This document shows positions 17,095-25,859 of a stretch of 58,733 bases of DNA, piece after piece. Source of the DNA: Limivivens faecihominis. Its GTDB lineage: Bacteria > Bacillota > Clostridia > Lachnospirales > Lachnospiraceae. The notes below the pieces were generated by a model. The model ran no database searches and was not told the DNA's origin. It saw nothing but the letters and a program-made list of their open reading frames with translations. Location: the NCBI RefSeq assembly GCF_020686945.1, contig NZ_JAJEPR010000021.1, forward strand, positions 1 to 58,733. The letters are read 5' to 3'. The translations under genes were made by a program, and so were the position numbers. Positions within the stretch are counted from its first letter, which is position 1. The number at the start of each line of letters is the position of its first letter.

Positions 17095-18204
17095 TTACTC
17101 GATACCCAGATCGATATCCGGATACAGACCCTCTGCAAAGTTCACGATTCCGTCTTTGGTGCGGGTTGCGCTGGCATACATCTCACTGAGCATGATCGGA
17201 ACCACACGGCCGTTCTTTACGGCATCCAGGCTCTGATAAGCTTCATCCTTGAGGAGCACATCCAGTTTCTCCTGCTTTACGGTCTCCGGATCATCTCCGG
17301 AATAAGGCATATAAACGACGAAGATCACATCCGGATTTGCTGCGATCACATCTTCTTTTCCTACGCTGGAAGCATCCGGGTTTGCCAGCTCGCCGCCCAG
17401 CTGAGTCAGCATATCGCCGCCCAGAGTTGCACTTCCGTAATTGGTAAAGGTATCATCCCAGGATTCCAGGATCAGGGCAGTCGGCTTCTCTTCAATGGAT
17501 GCAGTTGCCTCTGTTACCTTTGCAATGGTATCTTTCATATCATTTACGATTGCTTCTGCCTTGTCCTGTACATCAAAGATCGTTCCGATGTTCAGGATAT
17601 CTGTATACTCATTTTCGAGTGTGCGGGCATACTTTACATCACCGGTACCGGGACGGGTATTCGTATTGATGTAGGTATTGGTTCCTTTTTCCACCCAGCC
17701 TGCTGCATCACCCAGCGTCTTGTCTCCGAAAAGAGAGCCCCAGGAGAAGATCATATCCGGCTCAAGCATGGTCACGGTCTCAAGCGACGGTGTGAACTCA
17801 TCCAGATAATCTGTTTTGGAAAATGCTGCTTTCTGATCTTCGGGAACCTCATTGTCCAGTCCTGCGGTTGCCACGATATGATCCTCCAGGCCCAATGCCA
17901 GAAGGGTTTCGATACAGCCCTGGTAGACTGCCAGCACCTTCTCCGGTGCTTTTTCATAAGTGGTCTCAAGTTCCAGTCCGTCACTTCCATAGGTTGTAAT
18001 GGTAACCGGATACTCTGTCTTTTTCTGTGAGTCTGAAGCCTCTGCTGCTTCGGTCTCACCCTCGCTCACTGCTTCCGTTGCCTGATTCTCCTCTTTGATG
18101 GCCTCTGCATCTTTTCTCTCAGCTGCGAAAGATACACTTCCGAAGGTCATTCCTGCTGCCAGGATCAGGGCTGTCATTTTTGCTGCGACTACTTTTCTTT
18201 TCAT
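17095..18204 (-). CDS. btuF: Cobalamin/iron-chelate ABC substrate-binding protein
   Basis: BtuF/FecB-like (helical-backbone) binding protein of about 369 aa. It has a signal peptide ending near VSFA, then an acidic low-complexity linker (about residues 30-60) and the periplasmic-binding fold: EKVLAVYQGCIETLLALGL at the N-lobe and VVPIMLSEMYASATR near the end. The ATG at 18204 follows AAGGAGC. The longer open frame from 18339 adds residues without homology and runs into the riboswitch leader. No lipobox cysteine is seen. First gene of the three-gene operon. Confidence 0.88.
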   Translation of the reverse strand: MKRKVVAAKMTALILAAGMTFGSVSFAAERKDAEAIKEENQATEAVSEGETEAAEASDSQKKTEYPVTITTYGSDGLELETTYEKAPEKVLAVYQGCIETLLALGLEDHIVATAGLDNEVPEDQKAAFSKTDYLDEFTPSLETVTMLEPDMIFSWGSLFGDKTLGDAAGWVEKGTNTYINTNTRPGTGDVKYARTLENEYTDILNIGTIFDVQDKAEAIVNDMKDTIAKVTEATASIEEKPTALILESWDDTFTNYGSATLGGDMLTQLGGELANPDASSVGKEDVIAANPDVIFVVYMPYSGDDPETVKQEKLDVLLKDEAYQSLDAVKNGRVVPIMLSEMYASATRTKDGIVNFAEGLYPDIDLGIE

Positions 18205-18394
18205 GTTGCTGCTCCTTTTCTTTTGTTGCAGATGGCACAGAAAATGTTTACCGGCAGCCGCCGTCTCTTTTCCGTTCATCTGTTTTTTGATCGTGCGGAC
18301 CGGAACGCCCCATCCGCCATGTTTTTTCGAGAACGGCAATCGAAAAGTATCCTTCTTATAGACAGAAGACCACTGTTACGGGAGTTCGCTTCTG

Positions 18395-18575
18395 TCGGAT
18401 CTGAGCAGGTTTCCTGACTCTGAGTATCTTCACCTGGATCCCGTCTTCTCACGGTAAGACCGCAATGACATCCGTAGGATCCGGCTCCTCTCTTACAGTG
18501 ACCAGTTCGTTCAGGATTTCCACCTGATTCCCTCTCCCTGCCGGAATGTTCTCGATATCCGGCAGTCACTCAAAT
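18395..18575 (-). promoter_or_regulatory. Cobalamin riboswitch
   Basis: Read on the minus strand it shows the class's conserved parts in order: AGGGAATCAGGTGGAAATCC, GTCACTGTAAGAG, and near the 3' end GTCAGGAAACCTGC. It is followed by about 190 nt of leader to the binding-protein ATG. That leader includes a GCGGA...TCCGC hairpin near 18290 that could be the expression platform. It is expected to turn off the importer when adenosylcobalamin is plentiful. This accounts for most of the gap 18205-18759; no other gene is visible there. Confidence 0.9.
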
Positions 18576-18759
18576 CCCCTGTTCCATTGTCCTAATAAAC
18601 TTAACATAAACAAGGAAGGTTTGCAATGAGTTTTTTATATGGAAATCCGCTTTGATCTGCCGCTTGCTTTCTCTTTTCGACTCATGTAAACTATGATCGT
18701 GGAGATCCGCTATTCCTCCATAAACCCATATGCATCAACAGAAAAGAGAGGTATTTTCC

Positions 18760-19188
18760 ATGACAGATACATCCGCTCCCCATACCGATCCCGGTCTTGA
18801 AGGAAATGAAAAAATCGAGGCAGCCATTCTGGCCCTCCAGCAGGAAGCCAGCCAGGAGCTTCTGGCCCATGCACTGACCGTACTTCGCCGCCGCATGCGG
18901 GAGAACGGTCAGCTGATCCTGGCTGTAGAGCCGTCTGCGGGAAAAGAGCAGCTCGCTCTGAAAACCATTCAGACACCGGATGGCAATCTCTGGTGGGTGG
19001 CTTTTACCAGTTTTGAAGAACAGAACCGGGGCGGCGGCAGCGTCATGTCCGGTTTTCTCGCAGATATGGATCAGCTCTTCCCCTCCGCCATCCCCACCGA
19101 TGGCATCCATGGCATCATCCTCAATCCCTGGAACCGGACCTTGATGCTGAACAAAGCTCTTCTCCAGATCATTCTCGGAAACAATTAA
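18760..19188 (+). CDS. SseB N-terminal-domain-like protein
   Basis: A 142-aa soluble protein with the SseB-like pattern: a helix of small residues, AVEPSAGKEQLAL, a strand pair ending WWVAFTSFEEQ, and a final PWNRTLMLNKALLQIIL segment. The domain appears in many Firmicutes proteins of unknown function. An upstream ATG at 18730 lacks a ribosome site, while AGAGAGG precedes 18760. It is followed after 17 bp by the SGNH hydrolase gene, probably in one transcript. Confidence 0.75.
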   Translation: MTDTSAPHTDPGLEGNEKIEAAILALQQEASQELLAHALTVLRRRMRENGQLILAVEPSAGKEQLALKTIQTPDGNLWWVAFTSFEEQNRGGGSVMSGFLADMDQLFPSAIPTDGIHGIILNPWNRTLMLNKALLQIILGNN

Positions 19189-19205
19189 ATAAGGAGGTTT
19201 TTCCC

Positions 19206-19832
19206 ATGAGTATTCCCTTAGATCCCGAAAAAACGCTGAAACTTGCCCGTTACGACCACCTCAACAAAACCGCTGTTCCCGGTCAGATCCTTTTCGCCGG
19301 GTCCAGTCTGATGGAGCAGTTCCCCGTCCACGAATTTCAACTGGGTGCCGGCCTTTCTTCCATTATTTATAACCGCGGCGTGGGCGGTTTCACCACTGCG
19401 GAAATGCTGGAGCATATGGAAACCTGCGTTTACGCGCTGAAACCGGCCCGCATTTTCCTCAATATCGGTACCAATGACATGAATCCCGCCGATTACCGTA
19501 AGGAAGAGCTGATGGCCCGCTATGAAAAAATGGTCCAGGAGATTCTCGCCCGCCTTCCCGGCGTTCAGCTCACTCTCCTGGCCTACTATCCCGTCAACCA
19601 CGACGCCGCTCCCGACGACAGCTGGTTCTTTTACCGGACCAACGAGCGCATCCATGAGGCCAACGAGGCCGTAGAGGCTCTGGCTGAAAAATATCATTTA
19701 GGTTTTCTCGACCTCAACGCCCCGCTCACCGATGAAAATGGAAACCTGAAGGCTGAGTTCACCATCGACGGCGTTCACATGTATCCCAACGGGTATTGGG
19801 AAGTGTGGAAGCAACTGGTCAAAATACCGTAA
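19206..19832 (+). CDS. SGNH/GDSL-family hydrolase
   Basis: A 208-aa esterase/lipase-like protein. The nucleophile motif is FAGSSL, with Ser34 in place of the GDSL serine. Further blocks are the glycine block YNRGVGGFTT, the Asn block NIGTNDMNP, and the Asp-His pair in DGVHMYPNGY. There is no signal peptide, so it acts in the cytosol. It resembles the PAF-acetylhydrolase-like/carbohydrate-esterase SGNH group. Its position before a GH31 glucosidase suggests removal of acyl groups from oligosaccharides, but this is inference. AAGGAGG precedes the ATG. Confidence 0.85.
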   Translation: MSIPLDPEKTLKLARYDHLNKTAVPGQILFAGSSLMEQFPVHEFQLGAGLSSIIYNRGVGGFTTAEMLEHMETCVYALKPARIFLNIGTNDMNPADYRKEELMARYEKMVQEILARLPGVQLTLLAYYPVNHDAAPDDSWFFYRTNERIHEANEAVEALAEKYHLGFLDLNAPLTDENGNLKAEFTIDGVHMYPNGYWEVWKQLVKIP

Positions 19833-19904
19833 CTTTTCATCAAAATATCGGTAGAACTTTCCAAAAGAAAGCATTATACTGCAGAAAAAGGAGGTTTATA
19901 CATT

Positions 19905-21929
19905 ATGATTTCAAGATTTTCCTACGGCCATGTCATCGAGACCGAGGCCATTCTTCAGAAACCCGCTGCTGAAAACGGCGCTCTTCCTTTCCTGACTGTG
20001 GATGAGGCTTCCCTTTCCCTCACCTATTCCATGGACGACAACGACAAGGTCTATGGCCTGGGCGAAAATGTCCGCGGCATCAACAAGCGCGGCTGGATCT
20101 ACCAGAGTAAATGTTCGGATGAGGCGCAGCATCTGGAAGACCGCCGCTCCCTTTACGGCGCCCACAATTTCTTTGTGGTGAGCGGAAAAGAAACCTTTGG
20201 TATTTTTGTCGATTACCCGGGAATCCTCACCTTTGACATCGGATATACCCGTTACAGCGAACTGAAGATCACCGCTTCTGACTGGAATCTGGATGTCTAT
20301 GTCATCACCGGGAGCGACGTCAAGGATATCATCCACCAGTTCCGCCAGCTCATCGGCAGAAGCTTTGTGGTTCCCAAATGGGCCTTCGGCTACGGTCAGA
20401 GCCGCTGGAGCTATATGTCTGAAGATGAAATCCGGGAAGTCGTAAGAAAGCACCGGGAGCTTCAGATCCCTCTGGACAGTGTTTATCTGGATATCGACTA
20501 CATGGATCGCTACAAGGATTTCACCCTGAACAACGAAACCTTCCCTGATTTTGCTGATTTCAATCAGGAAATGAAAGAGGACCACATTCATCTGGTTCCC
20601 ATCATCGATGCCGGTGTCAAACAGGAAGAAGGCTATCCCGTCTATGAAGAAGGCCTGAAAAAAGGCTATTTCTGCACCAAAGAGGACGGCTCTCCTTTTG
20701 TGGCCGCCGTCTGGCCCGGCAAGGCGCTTTTCCCGGATATGCTCAATAAAGAGGCGAGAGACTGGTTCGGCGAACAGTACAAATTCCTGCTGGATCAGGG
20801 CGTGGAAGGCTTCTGGAACGATATGAACGAGCCTGCCATTTTTTACACGGAAGATCGTCTGAAAGAAGTTCTGGACAAAATAGATGACTATAAAGACCGA
20901 AACCTAGATATGAATGAATTCGGGGAAATGACTGCTCTGGTGGGAAGTCTCAGCAACAACACAAAGGATTATACCCGTTTCTATCACAACATCCAGGGAG
21001 AAAAGGTATCACACGACCGGGTACACAACCTGTTCGGCTACAATATGACCCGGGCCGCCGGAGAAGCCTTCGAGCGTTTAGAGCCGGATAAAAGGATCCT
21101 GATGTTCTCCCGTTCTTCCTATATCGGCATGCACCGTTACGGCGGTATCTGGATGGGTGACAACAAATCCTGGTGGTCTCATATCCTTCTGAACCTTCAT
21201 ATGCTTCCATCCCTGAACATGTGCGGTTTCCTGTATACCGGTGCTGATCTTGGCGGCTTCGGCGCAGATACCACAGAGGATCTCATGCTCCGCTGGCTGG
21301 CTCTCGGCATTTTCACACCGCTTATGAGAAACCATTCCGCTCTCGGCACCCGCCGTCAGGAGGCTTATCAGTTTGAAAACATGGATGGTTTCCGTCACAT
21401 CATCGGGCTCCGTTACCGACTGCTGCCCTACCTTTACAGTGAGTATATGAAAGCGGTCTTAAACGATGAAATGATGTTCCGTCCTCTCGCTTTTGATTAT
21501 CCGGACGACAGACACGCCAAAGCGGTAGAAGACCAGCTTCTTCTTGGAGACGGCATGATGATCGCCCCTGTTTACGAGCAGAATGCTGACGGCCGTTATG
21601 TTTATCTGCCGGAATCCATGAAACAGGTGCGTTTCTCTGCAGACGGCACAGTAGAAGAGACCATTCTTCCGGCAGGCCACCATTTTGTGGAGATCCCGCT
21701 TACCGATGTAGTCCTCTTCATCCGTCCGAACCATCTGATCCCCCTTTCCAAAGGCGGTCAGTGTGTTGATGAGGTTGATTTCGAAGCGCTCACTTTCCTT
21801 TCCTATGTTACAGAGGGAAACGAAGCTGTTTACACCTATTATCACGATGACGGTTACGAAAAAGATTACGAGAATCCGGCCCATCTGAGTGAGATCCGTA
21901 TTTCCTCCAACGGTACCGTAACCAAATAA
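19905..21929 (+). CDS. GH31 family alpha-glucosidase
   Basis: A 674-aa cytosolic glycosidase. It has the GH31 N-terminal beta-sandwich (YGLGENVRG), the (beta/alpha)8 barrel with the nucleophile in FWNDMNEPAIF (Asp306), and the acid/base region WMGDNKSWW followed by the LGGFG loop. The C-terminal sandwich is present. Most GH31 proteins of this length are alpha-glucosidases; alpha-xylosidase cannot be excluded. A TATACT at 19875-19880 lies in the gap after the SGNH gene, so it may have its own promoter. AAGGAGG precedes the ATG. Confidence 0.9.
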   Translation: MISRFSYGHVIETEAILQKPAAENGALPFLTVDEASLSLTYSMDDNDKVYGLGENVRGINKRGWIYQSKCSDEAQHLEDRRSLYGAHNFFVVSGKETFGIFVDYPGILTFDIGYTRYSELKITASDWNLDVYVITGSDVKDIIHQFRQLIGRSFVVPKWAFGYGQSRWSYMSEDEIREVVRKHRELQIPLDSVYLDIDYMDRYKDFTLNNETFPDFADFNQEMKEDHIHLVPIIDAGVKQEEGYPVYEEGLKKGYFCTKEDGSPFVAAVWPGKALFPDMLNKEARDWFGEQYKFLLDQGVEGFWNDMNEPAIFYTEDRLKEVLDKIDDYKDRNLDMNEFGEMTALVGSLSNNTKDYTRFYHNIQGEKVSHDRVHNLFGYNMTRAAGEAFERLEPDKRILMFSRSSYIGMHRYGGIWMGDNKSWWSHILLNLHMLPSLNMCGFLYTGADLGGFGADTTEDLMLRWLALGIFTPLMRNHSALGTRRQEAYQFENMDGFRHIIGLRYRLLPYLYSEYMKAVLNDEMMFRPLAFDYPDDRHAKAVEDQLLLGDGMMIAPVYEQNADGRYVYLPESMKQVRFSADGTVEETILPAGHHFVEIPLTDVVLFIRPNHLIPLSKGGQCVDEVDFEALTFLSYVTEGNEAVYTYYHDDGYEKDYENPAHLSEIRISSNGTVTK

Positions 21930-21940
21930 GAAACACGCTC

Positions 21941-21991
21941 AAAAAAATATCCTGCACAGGTTTTCTCACAGCCTGTACAGGATATTTTTTT
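21941..21991. terminator. Bidirectional terminator between GH31 and degV
   Basis: A near-perfect 20-bp stem (AAAAAAATATCCTGCACAGG with its complement, 21941-21960 and 21972-21991) and an 11-nt loop. A-run and T-run flanks work in both directions for the converging genes. Confidence 0.88.
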
Positions 21992-21995
21992 AACC

Positions 21996-22042
21996 GTAAC
22001 TGTTCAGTACCTTCACAGGAATAGTGGCTGCTGAATAGTTAC
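21996..22042. repeat. Hairpin element, GTAACTGTTCAG type
   Basis: The arms GTAACTGTTCAG (21996-22007) and CTGAATAGTTAC (22031-22042) pair with one wobble-type difference. The same layout and sequence, including GTACC[CT]TCAC in the loop, recurs at 39900-39940, with a shortened copy at 40168-40193. Confidence 0.7.
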
Positions 22043-22044
22043 TT

Positions 22045-22893
22045 TTAACCTTCCTTTCCGAAAAAAGCCACCGCCACAGCGTTTGGCCCTACATGGGTTC
22101 CGATTGTGGCCCCGATCGTACAGATCGGAAGCTCCTCCGTGTAATCCTTCCAGAGCACCTCGCTGTCCTGGATGTATTTCTGAAGAAGGGCATCGTTGAT
22201 TCCCGTATACCCGAGCCAGAAGGGCAAGGAAAAATCGATGCCGCCGGCGTTCTGGATCTCTTTTACCAGGAGATTGTTTCCGTTTTTGGAGCCCCGGGCT
22301 TTTCCGAGGACTGCCACCACGCCGTCCTCCACAGTGACAACGGGCTTGATAGAAAGCATGCCGCCGATCATGGCCACAGATTTGGAGATCCGGCCGCCTT
22401 TTTTCAGATATTCCAGAGTGTCCAGAAGGGCGATCACATGAACCTTTTTCTTCGCAGTCTCCAGTTCTTCCGCGATCTCCACCGCTGTTTTTCCCTGATC
22501 CTTCAGCCGCAGGGCGTAATCCACGAGGATTCGCTCACCCACAGCCACGCTCTCGGAATCCACCACAGTCACATTGTCGTAGTCCGCAGCCGCCACCATG
22601 GCGCTCTGGTAAGTGCCCGAAAGCTTCGCGGAAAGGACAATAACCACCACCTGCTCCCCAGCCTTCTCTGCCTTTTCAAACTCATCTGCAAAAGTGCCCG
22701 GCGAGATCAGGCTGGTCTTCGGCAGCTCGTCACTCTCAATAAGCATGTTGTAAAATTCCCGGTGGCTTAAGTCCACCCCGTCCAGATATTCTTTTTCCCC
22801 GAAAGTAATATGCATCGGGAGCACCGTCACGTCCTCCCTCTCTGGCGTTCCCATATCAGAAGCGGATTCTGTAATAATCCTGATTTTTTCCAT
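22045..22893 (-). CDS. DegV family fatty-acid-binding protein
   Basis: A 282-aa DegV protein beginning with IRIITESASDM (family TDSxSD position). It continues with VDLSHREFYNM, the PKTSLISPG motif and KARGSKNGNN in the C-terminal lobe. DegV/FakB proteins hold a fatty acid for phosphorylation by a FakA kinase. No kinase gene is adjacent. The ATG at 22893 has an AAAGGAA site; the extra 13 upstream residues in the longer frame are unlikely. Confidence 0.9.
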   Translation of the reverse strand: MEKIRIITESASDMGTPEREDVTVLPMHITFGEKEYLDGVDLSHREFYNMLIESDELPKTSLISPGTFADEFEKAEKAGEQVVVIVLSAKLSGTYQSAMVAAADYDNVTVVDSESVAVGERILVDYALRLKDQGKTAVEIAEELETAKKKVHVIALLDTLEYLKKGGRISKSVAMIGGMLSIKPVVTVEDGVVAVLGKARGSKNGNNLLVKEIQNAGGIDFSLPFWLGYTGINDALLQKYIQDSEVLWKDYTEELPICTIGATIGTHVGPNAVAVAFFGKEG

Positions 22894-22961
22894 TCTAAAA
22901 TAATTCCTTTCCAACTCTATTCTGTAAACCATTGATTTTTTCTATCTGCAAAACAACGTAT

Positions 22962-22990
22962 ACTTTAATTCAATTTTGTTGATTTGTCAA
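22962..22990 (-). promoter_or_regulatory. Candidate sigma-A promoter of degV
   Basis: On the minus strand a perfect TTGACA (22985-22990), 17 bp, then TAAAGT (22962-22967), about 70 bp before the start codon. Confidence 0.6.
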
Positions 22991-23083
22991 CGTTTTTATT
23001 ACCAAACTTTTTTTGTCACCATGCGATTCTGCCTGGAAAGCTTTTTGTGTGACAGGTATTTCCACCGAATTTTCCTGTTATAC

Positions 23084-23114
23084 AAAAAAATCAGAGACCC
23101 TTTCGAGTCTCTGA
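23084..23114 (-). terminator. Intrinsic terminator of the C39-like gene
   Basis: Stem TCAGAGAC/GTCTCTGA (23091-23098, 23107-23114), with an 8-nt loop and a run of U on the minus strand. The loop bases are the same as in the terminator at 24186-24214. Confidence 0.88.
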
Positions 23115-23128
23115 AATCATTCACATCT

Positions 23129-24091
23129 TTATAATACCGTATAATACCACAGATTCACGATCTGATTTTTTAATCGCTCAAAGCTCCAGGTCTCACCGCT
23201 CCGGACAAGACTGTTGGGATCGTTCACCGTGAAGGAACCATTCGCATAACCCGTCAGCACGATAAAATGCCCGCTGGAAGTGAAATCCCCCAGCCCCATG
23301 CTGGCAATAATAGGATGGCCTGCCGCCAGCTGATTAGCCATAGCCGCCTCGTCAAGCCCAAGCTCCGTTCCGGTGATCCCGTATTCTTCAGCCCCGTAGG
23401 TCATGAGATCCCAGGAGGTATCCCGGCTCTCCGTGAGAAAACCGTTGTTTGCACTGTAGGAAGCCACCTTCGCCGGAGTAATGTCATTTCTTCCGGTCAG
23501 ACCACAGGCCACCATGGCAATGCAGGTGGGGCCGCAGCCACTCACCGCCACAATTGTGCTGCTTCCGTAAAGCGCATAGCCCCAACGCCTGTCCCACTGG
23601 ATCAGAAGTGGAACCACGCCTTTTGTCACATCTCCCACCGTAGACGCCGGTTCCGAATCCTTTTTCTCCGGGTAATCCACTGCAAAATTCAGCGTCTCCT
23701 CATTCTGGCAGACCATCCGGAGCACATTGTCCGGATATTCCTCCGCCCGGTTCAGAATCGTCTGGTACCGCTCATCAGAAGAAGCCAACGCCTGCAGCTT
23801 ATTCAGATACTCCGCCCGCACTTCCGGATCTGAAGCCGTCTGTCCGTCTGCCGCCTGGTTATCCCCGCTCAAATAATTTTCCGCCTCGTAATCTTGCCAG
23901 GCCTCCTCCGCCCGCCGGTTCTGCTGCCAACGAAACAGCCCTATCCCTAAGATCAGCACCAGAAAACCGCCAAAAACCCCCCGTCTCAGCCGCTGTTTCG
24001 CCCGTTTCACCTGGCGCACCCGCTCCAGCTGCTTTCTCTTTCTCCGTTCTCTTGCCATTTTTTCTTTATCCGATGTCAGATCGCCTGTCAT
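23129..24091 (-). CDS. Membrane-anchored C39-like cysteine peptidase
   Basis: About 320 aa. A very basic cytosolic N-terminus (many Arg/Lys, residues 10-37) is followed by one span (about 39-53) and an extracellular part. That part ends in a papain-like C39-type domain: catalytic Cys in VSGCGPTC (Cys186), His in SSGHFIVLTGY, and Asn/Asp in FTVNDPNS. Such proteins cleave peptides or remodel cell-surface material; the substrate is unknown. The start at 24091 has an AAAGGGG site. The frame upstream to 24217 lacks one and crosses the rsmI terminator. Own terminator at 23084. Confidence 0.82.
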   Translation of the reverse strand: MTGDLTSDKEKMARERRKRKQLERVRQVKRAKQRLRRGVFGGFLVLILGIGLFRWQQNRRAEEAWQDYEAENYLSGDNQAADGQTASDPEVRAEYLNKLQALASSDERYQTILNRAEEYPDNVLRMVCQNEETLNFAVDYPEKKDSEPASTVGDVTKGVVPLLIQWDRRWGYALYGSSTIVAVSGCGPTCIAMVACGLTGRNDITPAKVASYSANNGFLTESRDTSWDLMTYGAEEYGITGTELGLDEAAMANQLAAGHPIIASMGLGDFTSSGHFIVLTGYANGSFTVNDPNSLVRSGETWSFERLKNQIVNLWYYTVL

Positions 24092-24185
24092 ATTTTGTCC
24101 CCTTTTCCGCAGAAAGTCTGCTCTGACACCATTATAAAGAATCTCTCCCACCAAAATCCTCGCTGAAATGTAATCCTTTTGTAAA

Positions 24186-24214
24186 CAAAAACAGGGACCC
24201 TTTCGAGTCCCTGT
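24186..24214 (-). terminator. Intrinsic terminator of the rsmI operon
   Basis: Stem ACAGGGAC/GTCCCTGT (24191-24198, 24207-24214), an 8-nt loop and a U-run on the minus strand. It lies three bases past the rsmI stop codon and closes the block 31041-24218. Confidence 0.9.
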
Positions 24215-24217
24215 CAA

Positions 24218-25063
24218 TCATTCCTCCTCCAGCAGCGCCTGGTAAATCTCTCTTTTTCCCACACCTCTGTCCTTTGCCACCTGCTTCATGGCTACCTTTT
24301 TATCCATTCCCTGAGACAGATAGTGCTCCATATGCTCCGGGATCGTCAGGCTCTCCCAGGATTCCTGCTGCTCCTTCCGGATCGCATCAAAGCTTTTTCC
24401 CTCGATGACCAGCACACATTCTCCTTTGGGTTCCTGCTCCTGATAGAAAGCCAGCGCCCTGGAAAAAGTCGTCGCAAAAGCGGTCTCATGCTTTTTCGTC
24501 AGCTCCCGGCAGATCGTCAGCCGCCGATCTCCCAGCGTTTCCTGAAGCTCCGCAAGAGTCCGCACGAGCCGGTGCGGCGCCTCGTAAACAATCATGGTCC
24601 GGGTTTCTTCCTTCAGCTCCGCCAGCACCAGCTGCCGGTCCTTTTTCTCCGTCGGAAGAAAAGCCTCAAAGCAGAAACGGCGGGTCGGAAGTCCGGAGAG
24701 CGTCAGCGCTGTAACGCAGGCGCAGGCCCCGGGAAGTGAAGTCACCGACACGCCCTCCTCCTGGCAGATCCGCACCAGATCCTCCCCCGGATCGGAAATT
24801 CCCGGCGTCCCTGCGTCGGTGATCAGGGCGATATTCTGCCCTTCTTTCAACTTTTCCACAAGCACATGGGCTTTTTCGATCCGGTTGTATTCGTGATAGC
24901 TGGTCATCGGCGTATGAATATCGAAATGGTTCAAAAGCTTGATGCTGTTTCTCGTATCCTCCGCCGCGATCAGGTCCACCTCTTTTAAGGTCCGCACCAC
25001 CCGGAAAGTCATATCCTCCAGATTCCCGATGGGCGTGGCACAAAGATATAAGGTTCCTGTCAT
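24218..25063 (-). CDS. rsmI: 16S rRNA (cytidine1402-2'-O)-methyltransferase
   Basis: A 281-aa TP-methylase-fold enzyme that methylates the 2'-OH of C1402 in the ribosomal decoding centre. Recognisable motifs are LYLCATPIGNLEDMT at the N-terminus, AAEDTRN, ALITDAGTPGISDPG (SAM site) and the C-terminal helix-turn region GVGKREIYQAL. AGGAGGAAAAGG precedes the ATG. It is the last gene of the housekeeping block, as in other Firmicutes. Confidence 0.96.
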   Translation of the reverse strand: MTGTLYLCATPIGNLEDMTFRVVRTLKEVDLIAAEDTRNSIKLLNHFDIHTPMTSYHEYNRIEKAHVLVEKLKEGQNIALITDAGTPGISDPGEDLVRICQEEGVSVTSLPGACACVTALTLSGLPTRRFCFEAFLPTEKKDRQLVLAELKEETRTMIVYEAPHRLVRTLAELQETLGDRRLTICRELTKKHETAFATTFSRALAFYQEQEPKGECVLVIEGKSFDAIRKEQQESWESLTIPEHMEHYLSQGMDKKVAMKQVAKDRGVGKREIYQALLEEE

Positions 25064-25121
25064 CCTTTTCCTCCTGATTATAAAAACTGCCCCTCGATTC
25101 CTTCAAGCGACAGTTCTCAGT

Positions 25122-25859
25122 TTAATATCCGTAAATGTCATAAATTTCCTTATTATAAACGCCCGGCTCGTCATAGACAATCAGCGGTTTTTCCACAGTC
25201 ATCCTGGGGTTGCCGCCGCGCACGGCCTCGATGAGCACCATGTTCGGCTCCCGGTCCACATAAGGGTAGACCAGCTGCATCCGTTTGGGCTCCAGATGAT
25301 GCTGGGAAAGTTTCACCAGAATCTCCGCCAGCCGGAAGGGCCGATGCACCATAAAAAATTTTCCGCCGGACTTCAGAAGCTTCTCCGCCGTGCCGATGAC
25401 ATCCTCCAGTGTGCAGAGAATCTCGTGGCGGGCGATGGCCTTCGGAAGCTCCGGATTGGTCAGACCGTGATTTCCCGTCATATAGGGCGGATTGGAAGTG
25501 ATGACATCAAAGGAAGCCAGATCAAACAGCTGTCCCGCCTCTTTGATATCGCCTTCCACGATGGAAACCCGGTCCTCCAGGTGGTTATAGAGCACGCTTC
25601 GCCTTGCCATATCCGCGCTCTCCTCCTGGATCTCCAGGCCCGTGAGATGACCAGCCTTCGTTTTTCCGGCCAGAAGAATCGGAATGATGCCGGTTCCCGT
25701 CCCCAGATCCAGTACCTTTTCTCCCTGCTTCACCTTTGCAAAACCAGAGAGCAGCACCGCATCCATCCCGAAACAGAACTTGCCGGGATTCTGAATGATT
25801 TTAAAGCCGTTTCTCTGGAGATCATCCAGCCGTTCCTCCGGTTTCAGCTCAATTGTCAT
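25122..25859 (-). CDS. tRNA1(Val) (adenine37-N6)-methyltransferase-like protein
   Basis: A 245-aa class I methyltransferase with LDLGTGTGIIPILL (motif I) and SNPPYM (the NPPY amino-methylation motif). The opening QNPGKFCFGMDAVLLSGF is typical of the TrmN6/YabB group. It probably methylates an adenine in tRNA or a protein/RNA amide. It overlaps ricT by 11 bp. The same ricT-yabB-rsmI order is known in Bacillus. Confidence 0.9.
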   Translation of the reverse strand: MTIELKPEERLDDLQRNGFKIIQNPGKFCFGMDAVLLSGFAKVKQGEKVLDLGTGTGIIPILLAGKTKAGHLTGLEIQEESADMARRSVLYNHLEDRVSIVEGDIKEAGQLFDLASFDVITSNPPYMTGNHGLTNPELPKAIARHEILCTLEDVIGTAEKLLKSGGKFFMVHRPFRLAEILVKLSQHHLEPKRMQLVYPYVDREPNMVLIEAVRGGNPRMTVEKPLIVYDEPGVYNKEIYDIYGY

